From Clostridia bacterium (GTDB lineage Bacteria > Bacillota > Clostridia > Christensenellales > Aristaeellaceae), in contig JAFSZW010000088.1 of the NCBI GenBank assembly GCA_017458865.1, positions 1-24,265 on the forward strand: a DNA stretch of 24,265 nt, given 5' to 3'. The notes beneath the pieces were generated by a model. It was not told where the DNA came from, ran no database searches, and worked only from the letters and a program-made list of their open reading frames with translations. Every line of letters starts with the position of its first letter. Position 1 is the first letter of the stretch. A program made the position numbers and the translations under genes. This document shows, piece after piece, positions 1 through 7,386 of this stretch.

Positions 1-108
1 CCACCCAAACGCGCGCAGGCCGGTCAGCAAAAGCTGCCGGCTTGCGGCAGGGTGTTCAGGGGCCAGGCGGTCAATCGCCTGGCCAAACTGGTGAACAATA
101 TCCATCAT
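1..108 (-). CDS. Unidentified protein, N-terminal 36 residues only
   Basis: An open frame runs from an ATG at 108 leftward off the window edge without a stop. The first codons are ATGATG, so a start at 105 is equally possible. A ribosome binding site (AAGGAT) lies just upstream, inside the end of the radical SAM fragment, whose TAA stop is only 6 bases before this start, so the two were probably co-transcribed. The visible part reads like a soluble alpha-helical N-terminus (MMDIVHQFGQAIDRLAPEHP...). I do not recognise the family and assign no function. Confidence 0.5.
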   Translation of the reverse strand, partial: MMDIVHQFGQAIDRLAPEHPAASRQLLLTGLRAFGW

Positions 109-114
109 GAATCC

Positions 115-490
115 TTATTTTGTGTTGTGTTCCAATACGAATGCCCTGCGTTCTTCGGGGATTTCGTTCCACAGCTGATCGGCCTTTTCCTGCCAGCAGG
201 CGGCGTAATGATCGCACTTGGCGCACAGGTGCTCGGCGGATTCAGGGGATTGCAGATCAGTGGAGTGGGCCCCCGTCTTTTCGATCATGCCGCGCAGCTT
301 CTGGGGGTTTTCCAGCATGGGGCAGGGCTGGAACATGTTTTCATTGAAGGGCTGGCCGTCATGGTACGCCTGGAACAGGGGCGAGCGCAGGCCCTCCAGC
401 AGCGTCTTTTCCCGGATATTGGAATCGGAATAATGCACGAAGGCGCAGGGATCCATATCGCCGTTGGCGTTGATGTGGAAATAGGGCGTA
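115..490 (-). pseudogene. Radical SAM / SPASM-type protein, C-terminal fragment
   Basis: This frame encodes about 120 residues that look like the C-terminal end of a radical SAM enzyme with a SPASM-like cysteine-rich region: INANGDMDPCAFVHYSDSN, then a QPCPMLENP segment, then a C-x2-C-x6-C group (LCAKCDHYAACW). Such cysteines bind auxiliary iron-sulfur clusters in family members. The radical SAM core with its CxxxCxxC motif is absent. Upstream of about 490 the same DNA is degV in another frame, so the open frame that continues to 576 is not expected to be native. The TAA stop at 115-117 is intact and the next gene follows after 6 bases. Homology by eye only; I am fairly sure of the SPASM character and unsure of the exact subfamily. 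Confidence 0.6.
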
Positions 491-1064
491 AGCGGAAAAC
501 TGTACCAACTGTGGCTGTAACGGTGCCCAAACGACCTCCGCGATGCAAATACTGGATATCCTGCACCATAAACCAATGATGAAGATGCGGTATGGTTTCC
601 ATTAAATCCATTGCGTTTTCGCAGACGCCCAGCCCCTTTTCACGATTTTGGATCGCTCTCTCCAGCAGGATACCCATGCCGCCCGTAGCGGCCTTTGTAT
701 CGACGGCCAGGATCGTGGCATTGGGGAAACGCTCCTGCAGCAATTCACAGACCGTCGCAGCGGTTTGATAGGTTGAGGATAAACAGCTGGACAAGGCCAG
801 ATATAAAATTGAAAAACCTTTTTCCAACCAGGGAAGCATGGCAGCTTCATAACTCGAAAGAGAAACCTGTGAGGTTTTCGTCAAGTCCCCTTTCCGTTGC
901 CCATCATAAAAGGCTTTCATAATAGCTGGCAGTTCGGGCGGCAGACATGAACGCATTTCGTCTCCCAAAGAGTAATCCATGGGAATGAAGCTGATGTTCT
1001 CTTTCTTGAGGACAGCTGCATCAGCATCGCAGGCGGCATCGGTCAGGATCACATAAGGCTTCAT
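285..1064 (-). pseudogene. DegV family protein, broken (C-terminus lost by out-of-frame junction)
   Basis: DegV/EDD proteins bind fatty acids; the FakB members present them to a fatty acid kinase. The ATG at 1064 is chosen because AAGGAGG sits 9 bases upstream; a longer reading frame to 1160 has no such site. From there about 195 residues match DegV well: TDAACD near residue 8, TSQVS near residue 70, LSSCLSSTYQ, DTKAATGGMG, then VQDIQYLHRGGRLG and GTVFRLRPI. After RPI (near base 482) the frame turns into low-complexity Ser/Thr/Pro/Arg sequence that is the radical SAM fragment read out of frame, stopping at 285. A normal DegV has about 280-290 residues, so roughly the last 90 are missing. Either a real deletion fusion or an assembly chimera. 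The divergent TetR gene may have controlled it. Confidence 0.8.
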
Positions 1065-1085
1065 GAAAACAGCCTCCTTGAAAAG

Positions 1086-1115
1086 TTGACTATCGGTACA
1101 GGTGTATATTATAAT
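1086..1115 (+). promoter_or_regulatory. Promoter for the TetR-family gene
   Basis: TTGACT at 1086-1091 and a perfect TATAAT at 1110-1115 are separated by 18 bases. Transcription would begin near 1122, about 90 bases before the regulator start. Confidence 0.65.
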
Positions 1116-1134
1116 GAATTTGGGAGTTAAACAA
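1108..1134 (-). promoter_or_regulatory. Probable degV promoter, overlapping the divergent one
   Basis: The minus strand also reads TATAAT, at 1113-1108, sharing four bases with the plus-strand -10 element. A weak -35 (CATTGT) lies 17 bases upstream. Two back-to-back promoters sharing -10 sequence would be mutually exclusive, a natural place for the TetR protein to act. The -35 is the weak point. Confidence 0.4.
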
Positions 1135-1213
1135 TGGACACTCCTTAACGGATCAGGCATATAAGAAACACATCGTTCAAGATGTGTGGGATAAAGGGGT
1201 AAAAACGCAAAAA

Positions 1214-1819
1214 ATGGAGAAAACAGATTTACGGATCATCCGCACAAAAAAGGCCATCCGGCAGGCATTTGCAGAATTGATGAGCATAAAGCCTCTGGAA
1301 ACCATTACAGTATCCGATGTAGCTGCTGAAGCGCTGATCAATCGAAAAACCTTCTATGCCCATTATTCCGGTGTGCATGAAATCATCGCAGAGATGGAGG
1401 ATGAAATTGTCTCGGCTCTTGGGCAACTGCTGGCCGATAAGCGATTTGAGGATATACTGAAAAGCCCCTATGATTTTTTTCGGGATGTGATGCAGATCAT
1501 TAACCGGGATATCGACGTATATGGAAGGCTGTTGACCGTCAGCGGAAATTCCAATCTGGTCCATAAAATGATTCAAATGATCCGGCGGCAGATTTGCGCT
1601 GCATACAAAAAAGAAGCGCCTGTGGATGAACAGACGCTGGACCTGGTTGTGCATTTTATGCTGTCCGGCCTCTTGGCTGTATTCGCCGAATGGTACAATT
1701 CCGGAAGGAATCAATCCATTGAGGAATTATCCGAAAAGCTGAGCAAGCTGTGCTTTGATGGCATACATGGGGTGATGAGGATGGCTGGGGCTGACAATGC
1801 TCTAAGCAAAAAGTCTTAA
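1214..1819 (+). CDS. TetR/AcrR family transcriptional regulator
   Basis: A 201-residue DNA-binding regulator, the usual TetR length. Residues 7-55 form the helix-turn-helix domain (TKKAIRQAFAELM..., ITVSDVAAEALINRKTFYAHY), which closely follows the TetR pattern of a recognition helix ending in TFY-H-F/Y. The rest is an alpha-helical ligand-binding and dimerisation region. The start at MEKTDLR is preferred because an AGGGG element precedes it and the TetR domain begins directly; an in-frame ATG at 1184 would add ten residues without clear homology. It is divergent from degV with overlapping promoters, so it probably regulates itself and degV. The ligand cannot be told from sequence. Confidence 0.9.
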   Translation: MEKTDLRIIRTKKAIRQAFAELMSIKPLETITVSDVAAEALINRKTFYAHYSGVHEIIAEMEDEIVSALGQLLADKRFEDILKSPYDFFRDVMQIINRDIDVYGRLLTVSGNSNLVHKMIQMIRRQICAAYKKEAPVDEQTLDLVVHFMLSGLLAVFAEWYNSGRNQSIEELSEKLSKLCFDGIHGVMRMAGADNALSKKS

Positions 1820-1994
1820 TTCATCATTGACAAATCGCTTTTTAACAAAAGGTAAAGAATAAGATATCACAGCACTTTATCCCTGTCTATCTGCCCAGAG
1901 TCAGGCAGAAACGGGCTGCCGCATGGACCTGAGGCCGCAGCGAAGCACAGCATCCGTCTCAGGCTCGGCCACGGAAGCTCTCAAACCAGTGGAG

Positions 1995-2023
1995 AAAGGA
2001 CATTGCCATTGGCAATGTCCTTT
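1995..2023. terminator. Bidirectional terminator between TetR gene and S41 gene
   Basis: A near-perfect palindrome: AAAGGACATTGCC, three-base loop, GGCAATGTCCTTT, giving a 13-bp stem with A/T ends that supply T-runs in both directions. It lies 12 bases beyond the S41 stop and serves the two convergent genes. The 175 bases between it and the TetR stop hold nothing else I can support. Confidence 0.75.
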
Positions 2024-2034
2024 GATTCAGTGAA

Positions 2035-3762
2035 TCAGAAGAGGCTGTTGATATAGTCGGTCAGCGCCTTCCTGTCATAGAAATTTGAAATGCTGTTGAT
2101 GTAGTAATCCGGTTCAACGCCCTGGTCAATGTCATAGAATGCGCCGTTTTTGGGAAATGAAAGCCTGAGCGCGCTTGAAATCTGGAAGACGGAACCATAC
2201 GCAGTGGACATGGGCTGCACAATGCAGCTGCCGCCGCCGGAAGTGCGGCCAAGAAGCGTCACCTTCTGAGAGGATTTAAACACTGCGGGAACCAGATTGG
2301 CGCAGGAAAAGCTGACCGGCGAAATCAGACAGTACAGATTCTTATCGGAAACCGTATCTTTCTGATCAAATGTGCGGTCAAGGTTCACATCTGCACGGTA
2401 AACCGATGTGGACATGGCTCCGGTGGACATATCCTTGACGCTGAATGGCGCATCCCCAAGGTACCAGCCCAGTACAAAGACTGCAGCATCCACAGCGCCG
2501 CCCATGTTGTTGCTCAGATCAAGAACAACATTCTGAATCGGACTGTTTTCCCGGGTAATCTGACTGTGCGCATAGATGATCAGGCCAATTGTATCCTCAA
2601 GGCTTTCGCCGCTGGCCTTCGCGTTATAGTAGGCAAATCCGTAGTATTCGGAATCAAAAGAGTCAAATGTTATGTACGCCGTGTTTCCGACCTCCTCATA
2701 TCCGGGGACGTCTTTGCCGTAGACTTTGGCCCTGGCATCGCTGTAGATATCCGAATGCTCCTCAATCATGCGGTTGGCGAGGCCGGTACTTGACGATATA
2801 CTCTCAAGCCCGACAAAGGCAGAAAACTCGTTAAAAACGGAGTGCAGATCATCCAGATAATAATCGATGAACTGCTTGAGGGCATAATCCGCCTCACGGG
2901 CATCCGTACTCGCGAGCTGCTCATCAAGACCGATCTCCCAGAACGTCTGAGCAAAGCTCGTGATGCCATGCGTTTCCTTGAGTCCATAGAAGTTGTCAAG
3001 CGCAAGGCACAGCTCATTGTAGCTGTACTCTGCAAGTGCTTTGCTGCGCTCGCCTGTTGGCACGGAATAGTAGATGTCCGCCAGTTCCGTATACTCACTC
3101 TTCCCGTAATCAAAGAGCTGGTTGTCATTTGCCAGGAACAGCGCCTCCCCGTTGAACAGGAGCCCGATGCCCAGCGGCGGATTGAAGAAGATATCATTCA
3201 CTGTCTGCAGCGGAATATAATGTTTCCCGTCCTGCATGATCAGCTCAATCTTATAGGCTGCAAGATCAAAGACCTTCACATCGCCATACCGGTCAAAGGA
3301 CTTTTGCTGGTCGCGCTGGAAGAGCTGCGCACGCCCTTCCTCATCATATCCGTTTTCAGAGAGCAGGTCGATCAGCGTCGTTTCGCTGGCGTTGTGTATA
3401 AATGCATCGTAGTCGTTAAACGTGATGCGACTCTTCTCAAAGTCCAGTTCTGCCTCATAACCGTTTTCGCGTTCAAGAACGACGACGGTACCCTTGTCAT
3501 CAATTGTCAGATCATATTTGGAATCCTCAAAATAATCCGAGGTGATAAACCAGAGCATGCCGGCCATATCCTCAACTTCCAGATACGGCAGATCATATAC
3601 ACCGTCCATAAAGTAAAGTCTGAGCGGTGAATCCGACGTTGAGTCGACACTGCCGAAATAGATCATATAATCGTTAAATTCAACCGTATGCCCATCAGCC
3701 AGTGCTGCAGCCATTCCGAAAACAAACATGAGGCATATTGCCACAGTGCAGATCTTTTTCAT
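2035..3762 (-). CDS. S41 family peptidase-like exported protein
   Basis: A 575-residue protein with a signal peptide (MKKICTVAICLMFVFGMAAALA, likely cleaved before DGHTVEF) and no later membrane segment, so it acts outside the membrane. The first ~300 residues are a acidic, beta-rich region of unknown role. Residues from about 350 on match the S41 (C-terminal processing/tricorn-type) fold: NVVLDLSNNMGG, SPVSFSCAN with the candidate nucleophile near Ser486, and GRTSGGGSCIVQ, then EPDYYI at the end. The lysine expected in GKG of the CTP subgroup is replaced by glycine, so the catalytic arrangement differs or activity is lost. The start at 3762 is fixed by GGAGG and the signal peptide; an in-frame extension to 3870 overlaps abgB and is rejected. 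Last gene of the opp cluster, separated from abgB by a strong hairpin. Confidence 0.82.
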   Translation of the reverse strand: MKKICTVAICLMFVFGMAAALADGHTVEFNDYMIYFGSVDSTSDSPLRLYFMDGVYDLPYLEVEDMAGMLWFITSDYFEDSKYDLTIDDKGTVVVLERENGYEAELDFEKSRITFNDYDAFIHNASETTLIDLLSENGYDEEGRAQLFQRDQQKSFDRYGDVKVFDLAAYKIELIMQDGKHYIPLQTVNDIFFNPPLGIGLLFNGEALFLANDNQLFDYGKSEYTELADIYYSVPTGERSKALAEYSYNELCLALDNFYGLKETHGITSFAQTFWEIGLDEQLASTDAREADYALKQFIDYYLDDLHSVFNEFSAFVGLESISSSTGLANRMIEEHSDIYSDARAKVYGKDVPGYEEVGNTAYITFDSFDSEYYGFAYYNAKASGESLEDTIGLIIYAHSQITRENSPIQNVVLDLSNNMGGAVDAAVFVLGWYLGDAPFSVKDMSTGAMSTSVYRADVNLDRTFDQKDTVSDKNLYCLISPVSFSCANLVPAVFKSSQKVTLLGRTSGGGSCIVQPMSTAYGSVFQISSALRLSFPKNGAFYDIDQGVEPDYYINSISNFYDRKALTDYINSLF

Positions 3763-3783
3763 TGAACCACCCTCCAAAGTGTA

Positions 3784-3829
3784 GTTAAAACAGTGGCATC
3801 CGTCGGGGTCCTGAGGACAGACGAATGCC
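3784..3829 (-). terminator. Hairpin between abgB and the S41 gene (leaky terminator or mRNA-stability element)
   Basis: On the minus strand GGCATTCGTC pairs with GACGGATGCC, using one G-U pair that would be a mismatch in the other orientation, with an inner GTCC/GGAC stem and TCA loop. It is followed by ACTGTTTTAAC. The T-run is short, so partial read-through into the S41 gene is likely. Confidence 0.55.
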
Positions 3830-3841
3830 GCATGACCGGGT

Positions 3842-5257
3842 TCAGTCGTAGTAATGGGGCGCAATCTCATCCGGAATCAGGCACCTGTATGGCTCGCCGC
3901 CCAGGCGCCGCTCAAGTTCCTGGCGTGCCTGACTAAGCAGCTCCGGTGACTCAAGCAGCTTAAGGCCCGTCAGTGCCAGAACCTCACCCGCCTTGAGCAT
4001 CCCCTTCATGGCAATATCCGACTTTCCCTGTGCAACCCACTGCCAGCTGTGGGAGCCGGCACCATAAGCGTAGCAGTTCAGATTCGCCGTGCAGGTCGGT
4101 GTCACCCAGCTCACATCGCCGACATCCGTGCTGCCCATTTCGCAAACGTCTGAACGCATTGTCTCAACATAGTAGTCACAGAGTTCACTCTCGCGGACAT
4201 TCTGTGAGAGCTTTCCGGTATCCAGCGCCGCACGTGGGAGGTCTGAAAGCTGATCCTCAACCGGCGTTGTCGCCTTAAACCTGGCCGCATACGCGCGCTC
4301 ATCGGCCGTATATACCGGCACGCCGGCCTCCCTGAATGCCTGGTCCAGCACACCCTCAAGTACGAAGTTCGGCACCGTATTGCTGAGACCCTCATCAAAT
4401 ACGACCTCAAGCCGGGTTTCCGTCATGAGTGCCGCACCCTCCGCAATCCGCTTTACGCGCTCGTAGAGTTTCTGGCATTTCGGGTTTGTTGTCGAGCGGA
4501 CAAGATACCGGCTTTCTGCGAATGCCTGGACGACATTGGGCGATGCGCCACCGGGATTCGAAATGGCATAATGAACGCGGTCCGAATCCTCCATATGCTC
4601 GCGCAGATAGTTGACGCCCACATTCATCAGCTCCACAGCATCCAGTGCGCTGCGGCCGAGATGCGGTGCGCCGGCGGCATGTGCCGGTATGCCGGTAAAC
4701 CGGAAATAGCACTGAATACAGCTCTGGCTGCTGCCGGTTGATACCATGTTGAAGTTGGAGGGATGCCAGGTCAATGCAGCATCGCAGTCTGCAAACAGGC
4801 CATCCCTGGCCATATATGCCTTGCCGGATCCGCTCTCCTCAGCCGGGCACCCGTAAACCCGTATGGTGCCGCCAAGGCCCCTCTCCTGCATGAAATCACG
4901 GAGCAGAAGAGCACCGGCAATGGCACCGACGCCAAGCAGGTGATGGCCGCATCCCTGCCCCATGTTCTGGCCAGGAATCGGTGCAGGCTCTGCTACATCT
5001 GCCTGCTGTTCAAGTCCGTAAAGGGCATCAAATTCACCAAGGAAGGCAAGCACAGGACTGCCGCTGCCCCACATGGCCACATAGCCGGTCCGGGTGCCTG
5101 CCACATTCTCCTCAATCTCAAATCCTGCCTTGCGCAAAAAATCGATATGTGCCCTGCTGCTTTCCACCTCACGGAAACCGGGTTCCGGATGTGCCCAGAC
5201 AGTCCTGGCCAGTTGAATCAGGTCGTTTTCATATTTTTCAAATGCCGGGTTGAGCAT
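3842..5257 (-). CDS. abgB: M20 family amidohydrolase, AbgB-like (p-aminobenzoyl-glutamate hydrolase subunit B type)
   Basis: A cytosolic metal-dependent amidohydrolase of 471 residues; E. coli AbgB is about the same length and the two are recognisably alike throughout, including PVLAFLGEFDAL, GQGCGHHLLG, GCPAEESGSGKAYM, ALTWHP, HAAGAPHLGRSALDAV, NPGGASPNVVQA and STDVGDVSW near the C-terminus. Likely metal ligands are Cys103, His105, Glu140/141, His165 and a late histidine (GAGSHSWQ). AbgB with AbgA cleaves p-aminobenzoyl-glutamate; relatives cleave other N-acyl amino acids or dipeptides. No abgA or abgT is nearby, and the gene sits downstream of oppBCDF, so a role in cleaving an imported peptide or acyl-amino acid is inferred. 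The ATG at 5257 has AGAGGAGAT upstream. The symbol reflects similarity, not proven substrate. Confidence 0.9.
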   Translation of the reverse strand: MLNPAFEKYENDLIQLARTVWAHPEPGFREVESSRAHIDFLRKAGFEIEENVAGTRTGYVAMWGSGSPVLAFLGEFDALYGLEQQADVAEPAPIPGQNMGQGCGHHLLGVGAIAGALLLRDFMQERGLGGTIRVYGCPAEESGSGKAYMARDGLFADCDAALTWHPSNFNMVSTGSSQSCIQCYFRFTGIPAHAAGAPHLGRSALDAVELMNVGVNYLREHMEDSDRVHYAISNPGGASPNVVQAFAESRYLVRSTTNPKCQKLYERVKRIAEGAALMTETRLEVVFDEGLSNTVPNFVLEGVLDQAFREAGVPVYTADERAYAARFKATTPVEDQLSDLPRAALDTGKLSQNVRESELCDYYVETMRSDVCEMGSTDVGDVSWVTPTCTANLNCYAYGAGSHSWQWVAQGKSDIAMKGMLKAGEVLALTGLKLLESPELLSQARQELERRLGGEPYRCLIPDEIAPHYYD

Positions 5258-5280
5258 GCTTTATCTCCTCTCACTTTGTC

Positions 5281-5307
5281 TGTCCGGACAACCCGCCCCA
5301 ATGGGCG
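5281..5307 (-). promoter_or_regulatory. Palindrome plus small hairpin in the oppF-abgB gap
   Basis: The 111-base gap contains a perfect 10-base palindrome, TGTCCGGACA (5281-5290), and next to it a CGCCC/GGGCG hairpin with a 4-base loop (5294-5307). No T-run follows on the minus strand, so it is not a clear terminator. It may be an operator or an RNA processing/stability element; function unknown. Confidence 0.35.
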
Positions 5308-5368
5308 AAATGTGCGCAGCACTACAGCAGAACATGTCGGCTGAAAATTGCCCTCGGACGGAATTGCA

Positions 5369-6361
5369 TCAGGACACGCTGTTGGCCTCATCCAGATGGA
5401 AGCAGGCTGCCATGTGATTGCCATACTGGCGCATCTCCGGCTTTTTGTTCCTGCAGGTCTCATCTGCATAGGGGCAGCGCGTGCAGAACGGGCAGCCGGC
5501 CGGCGGATTGAGCGGCGATGGAATCTCGCCCTGCAGGATAACGCGTTTCCGGTTCTTCCCGATGTCCGGATCCGAGATGGGAATAGCGCTGAGCAACGCT
5601 TTGGTGTACGGATGCAGCGGATGGAAATAAACCTCATCGCTGCTGCCCGTCTCCACGAGGTGACCCAGGTACATGACGCCGATGCGGTCCGAGATGTGCT
5701 TGACCATGCCGATGTCATGGGCAATGAACAGGTAGGCGATGTTCCGCTCTTTCTGGATGTTTTTGAGCAGGTTGATGATCTGTGCCTGAATCGAAACGTC
5801 CAGGGCAGAGATCGGCTCATCGCAGATGATGAACCGCGGATTGACCGCCAGCGTTCTCGCGATGGAGATGCGCTGCCGCTGTCCTCCGGAGAACTCGTGG
5901 GGATAGCGCCGGATGTGGTCCGGCTTGAGGCCGACAATGCGGAGCAGCTCCACAACATGCTCATCCCGCTCCGCGGCATTCCGGTACAGATGGTGAATTT
6001 CCATGGGCTCCCGCAAAATCTCGCCAATCGTCATTCTCGGATTGAGCGAGGCGTACGGATCCTGGAAGATCATCTGCACATTCTGACGGAATTCCCGGCG
6101 GGCACGGCCGTGCAGCCCCGTGACTTCTTCATCCTCAATCAGGATCTTTCCGCCGCTGGGTTTGTTGATGCCCACAATTGCCCGGCCAAGAGATGACTTG
6201 CCGCAGCCGGATTCGCCAACGAGGCCGAATGTTTCGCCGCTGTCAATCGTGAACGAGACGTCATTCACTGCCCGCACAAGCTGCCGGGGCGAAAAGAGGC
6301 CTTTCGTGACATCATAGGTCACGCTCAGGTGGAACAGCTCAAGATAGTGTCTGCTGTTCAT
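5369..6361 (-). CDS. oppF: Oligopeptide/dipeptide ABC transporter ATP-binding protein, OppF/DppF type
   Basis: The second ATPase of the peptide importer, 330 residues. Walker A GESGCGKS is at 49-56, the Q-loop at QMIFQDPYASLNP, the signature FSGGQRQR at 157-164, Walker B FIICDEP ending near 182, and the H-loop LFIAHD. The C-terminal oligopeptide-transporter extension (ISDPDIGKNRKRVILQGEIPSP..., GCPFCTRCPYADETC) is typical of this family and of OppF rather than OppD. It has three of the C-terminal cysteines but not the fourth position of the set seen in OppD. Translation starts at an ATG overlapping the oppD stop by ATGA, so the two are translationally coupled. Works as a heterodimer with OppD on the cytoplasmic side of OppB/OppC. 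Confidence 0.95.
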   Translation of the reverse strand: MNSRHYLELFHLSVTYDVTKGLFSPRQLVRAVNDVSFTIDSGETFGLVGESGCGKSSLGRAIVGINKPSGGKILIEDEEVTGLHGRARREFRQNVQMIFQDPYASLNPRMTIGEILREPMEIHHLYRNAAERDEHVVELLRIVGLKPDHIRRYPHEFSGGQRQRISIARTLAVNPRFIICDEPISALDVSIQAQIINLLKNIQKERNIAYLFIAHDIGMVKHISDRIGVMYLGHLVETGSSDEVYFHPLHPYTKALLSAIPISDPDIGKNRKRVILQGEIPSPLNPPAGCPFCTRCPYADETCRNKKPEMRQYGNHMAACFHLDEANSVS

Positions 6362-7386
6362 GCTTCTCCCCCTTTCTGCCGGCGGGCCAGCTCATTCATC
6401 CAGCAATAGCTCTGATGTGTCTCAGAGAGCACCGTACACTCCGGCATCCGCACCTTGCAGATGTACATTGCCTGGTCGCAGCGGTCCACAAAGGGACAGC
6501 CCATGGGCGGTTTGAGAAGATCGGGCGGTGAACCCGGAATCGGCCTCAGCTCCTGGTCTGCCGCCTCCGGATTGTTGATGCAGGACAGCAGGCCTTTAGT
6601 GTACTCGTGATTCGGCTGGTAGAAGATCTCGCGGTCCGTGCCGCTTTCCATGATCTTCCCACCGTACATGATGAGTATCCGGTCACAGAGGCATGCGACA
6701 ACGCCGAGGTCATGGGTGATCATGATGGTGGATGCCCCGCGCTTTTTGGTCTGTTCCCGGAGCATCTCGAGGATCTGTGCCTGAATGGTGACATCAAGAG
6801 CTGTCGTCGGTTCATCTGCGATGATAAGCTTTGGGTTGTTGGCCAGTGCGATGGCGATAATGATTCGCTGGCGCATACCGCCGGAGAACTGGTGCGGATA
6901 CTGCCTCAGCCGCTTTTCAGGCGACGGGATACCGACCTGTTCCATGAGCTCAAGCACGCGAGCCCTTGCCTCAGCGCGCGATACGCCGGTATGATTGAGA
7001 ATCGGCTCCATGATCTGCTTTTCAATGGTCTGGAGCGGATTGAGGAAGGTCAGCGGGTCCTGGAAGATCATGGACATGGTGTTGCCGCGAATGGCATTCA
7101 TCTGACGGATGTATGCCTTGTCATTTTCAAAGGCGCTGCGGCTGATGTCCTGTCCGTCGAACGTGATCCGCCCGTCGCGGATGATGCCGTTTGAGGCGAG
7201 CAGGCCCATAACAGCATACATGGATACAGACTTGCCGGAACCGGACTCGCCGACAATGCCGAGTATCTCGCCGGGTTTCAGCGAAAAGCTGATGTCCCGG
7301 ACCGCATGCACCAGACCCTGATCGGTTGTAAAATCCACAGTAAGGTGCTCAACGCTCAGAAGGTTTTCATTTGCCAACTGTGTCAC
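6358..7386 (-). CDS. oppD: Oligopeptide/dipeptide ABC transporter ATP-binding protein, OppD/DppD type
   Basis: The first ATPase of the importer, 342 residues: Walker A GESGSGKS at 46-53, SMIFQDPLTFLNP, signature FSGGMRQR at 167-174, Walker B LIIADEP near 187-193, H-loop ITHD with His225. The C-terminal extension carries Cys297, Cys303, Cys310 and Cys317 in the spacing C-x5-C-x6-C-x6-C, which matches the [4Fe-4S]-binding arrangement known in some DppD/OppD proteins. The frame opens with GTG at 7386, overlapping the oppC stop as GTGA; the AGAAAGAGG element is very close to it, so an in-frame TTG three codons later is an alternative start. Coupled to oppC and oppF. Confidence 0.95.
   Translation of the reverse strand: MTQLANENLLSVEHLTVDFTTDQGLVHAVRDISFSLKPGEILGIVGESGSGKSVSMYAVMGLLASNGIIRDGRITFDGQDISRSAFENDKAYIRQMNAIRGNTMSMIFQDPLTFLNPLQTIEKQIMEPILNHTGVSRAEARARVLELMEQVGIPSPEKRLRQYPHQFSGGMRQRIIIAIALANNPKLIIADEPTTALDVTIQAQILEMLREQTKKRGASTIMITHDLGVVACLCDRILIMYGGKIMESGTDREIFYQPNHEYTKGLLSCINNPEAADQELRPIPGSPPDLLKPPMGCPFVDRCDQAMYICKVRMPECTVLSETHQSYCWMNELARRQKGGEA

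Noticed and set aside
2842..3630. A 262-codon open frame antisense to the S41 gene.
   Set aside because: No ribosome binding site or recognised motif, and it is fully covered by the signal-peptide-bearing S41 protein on the other strand.
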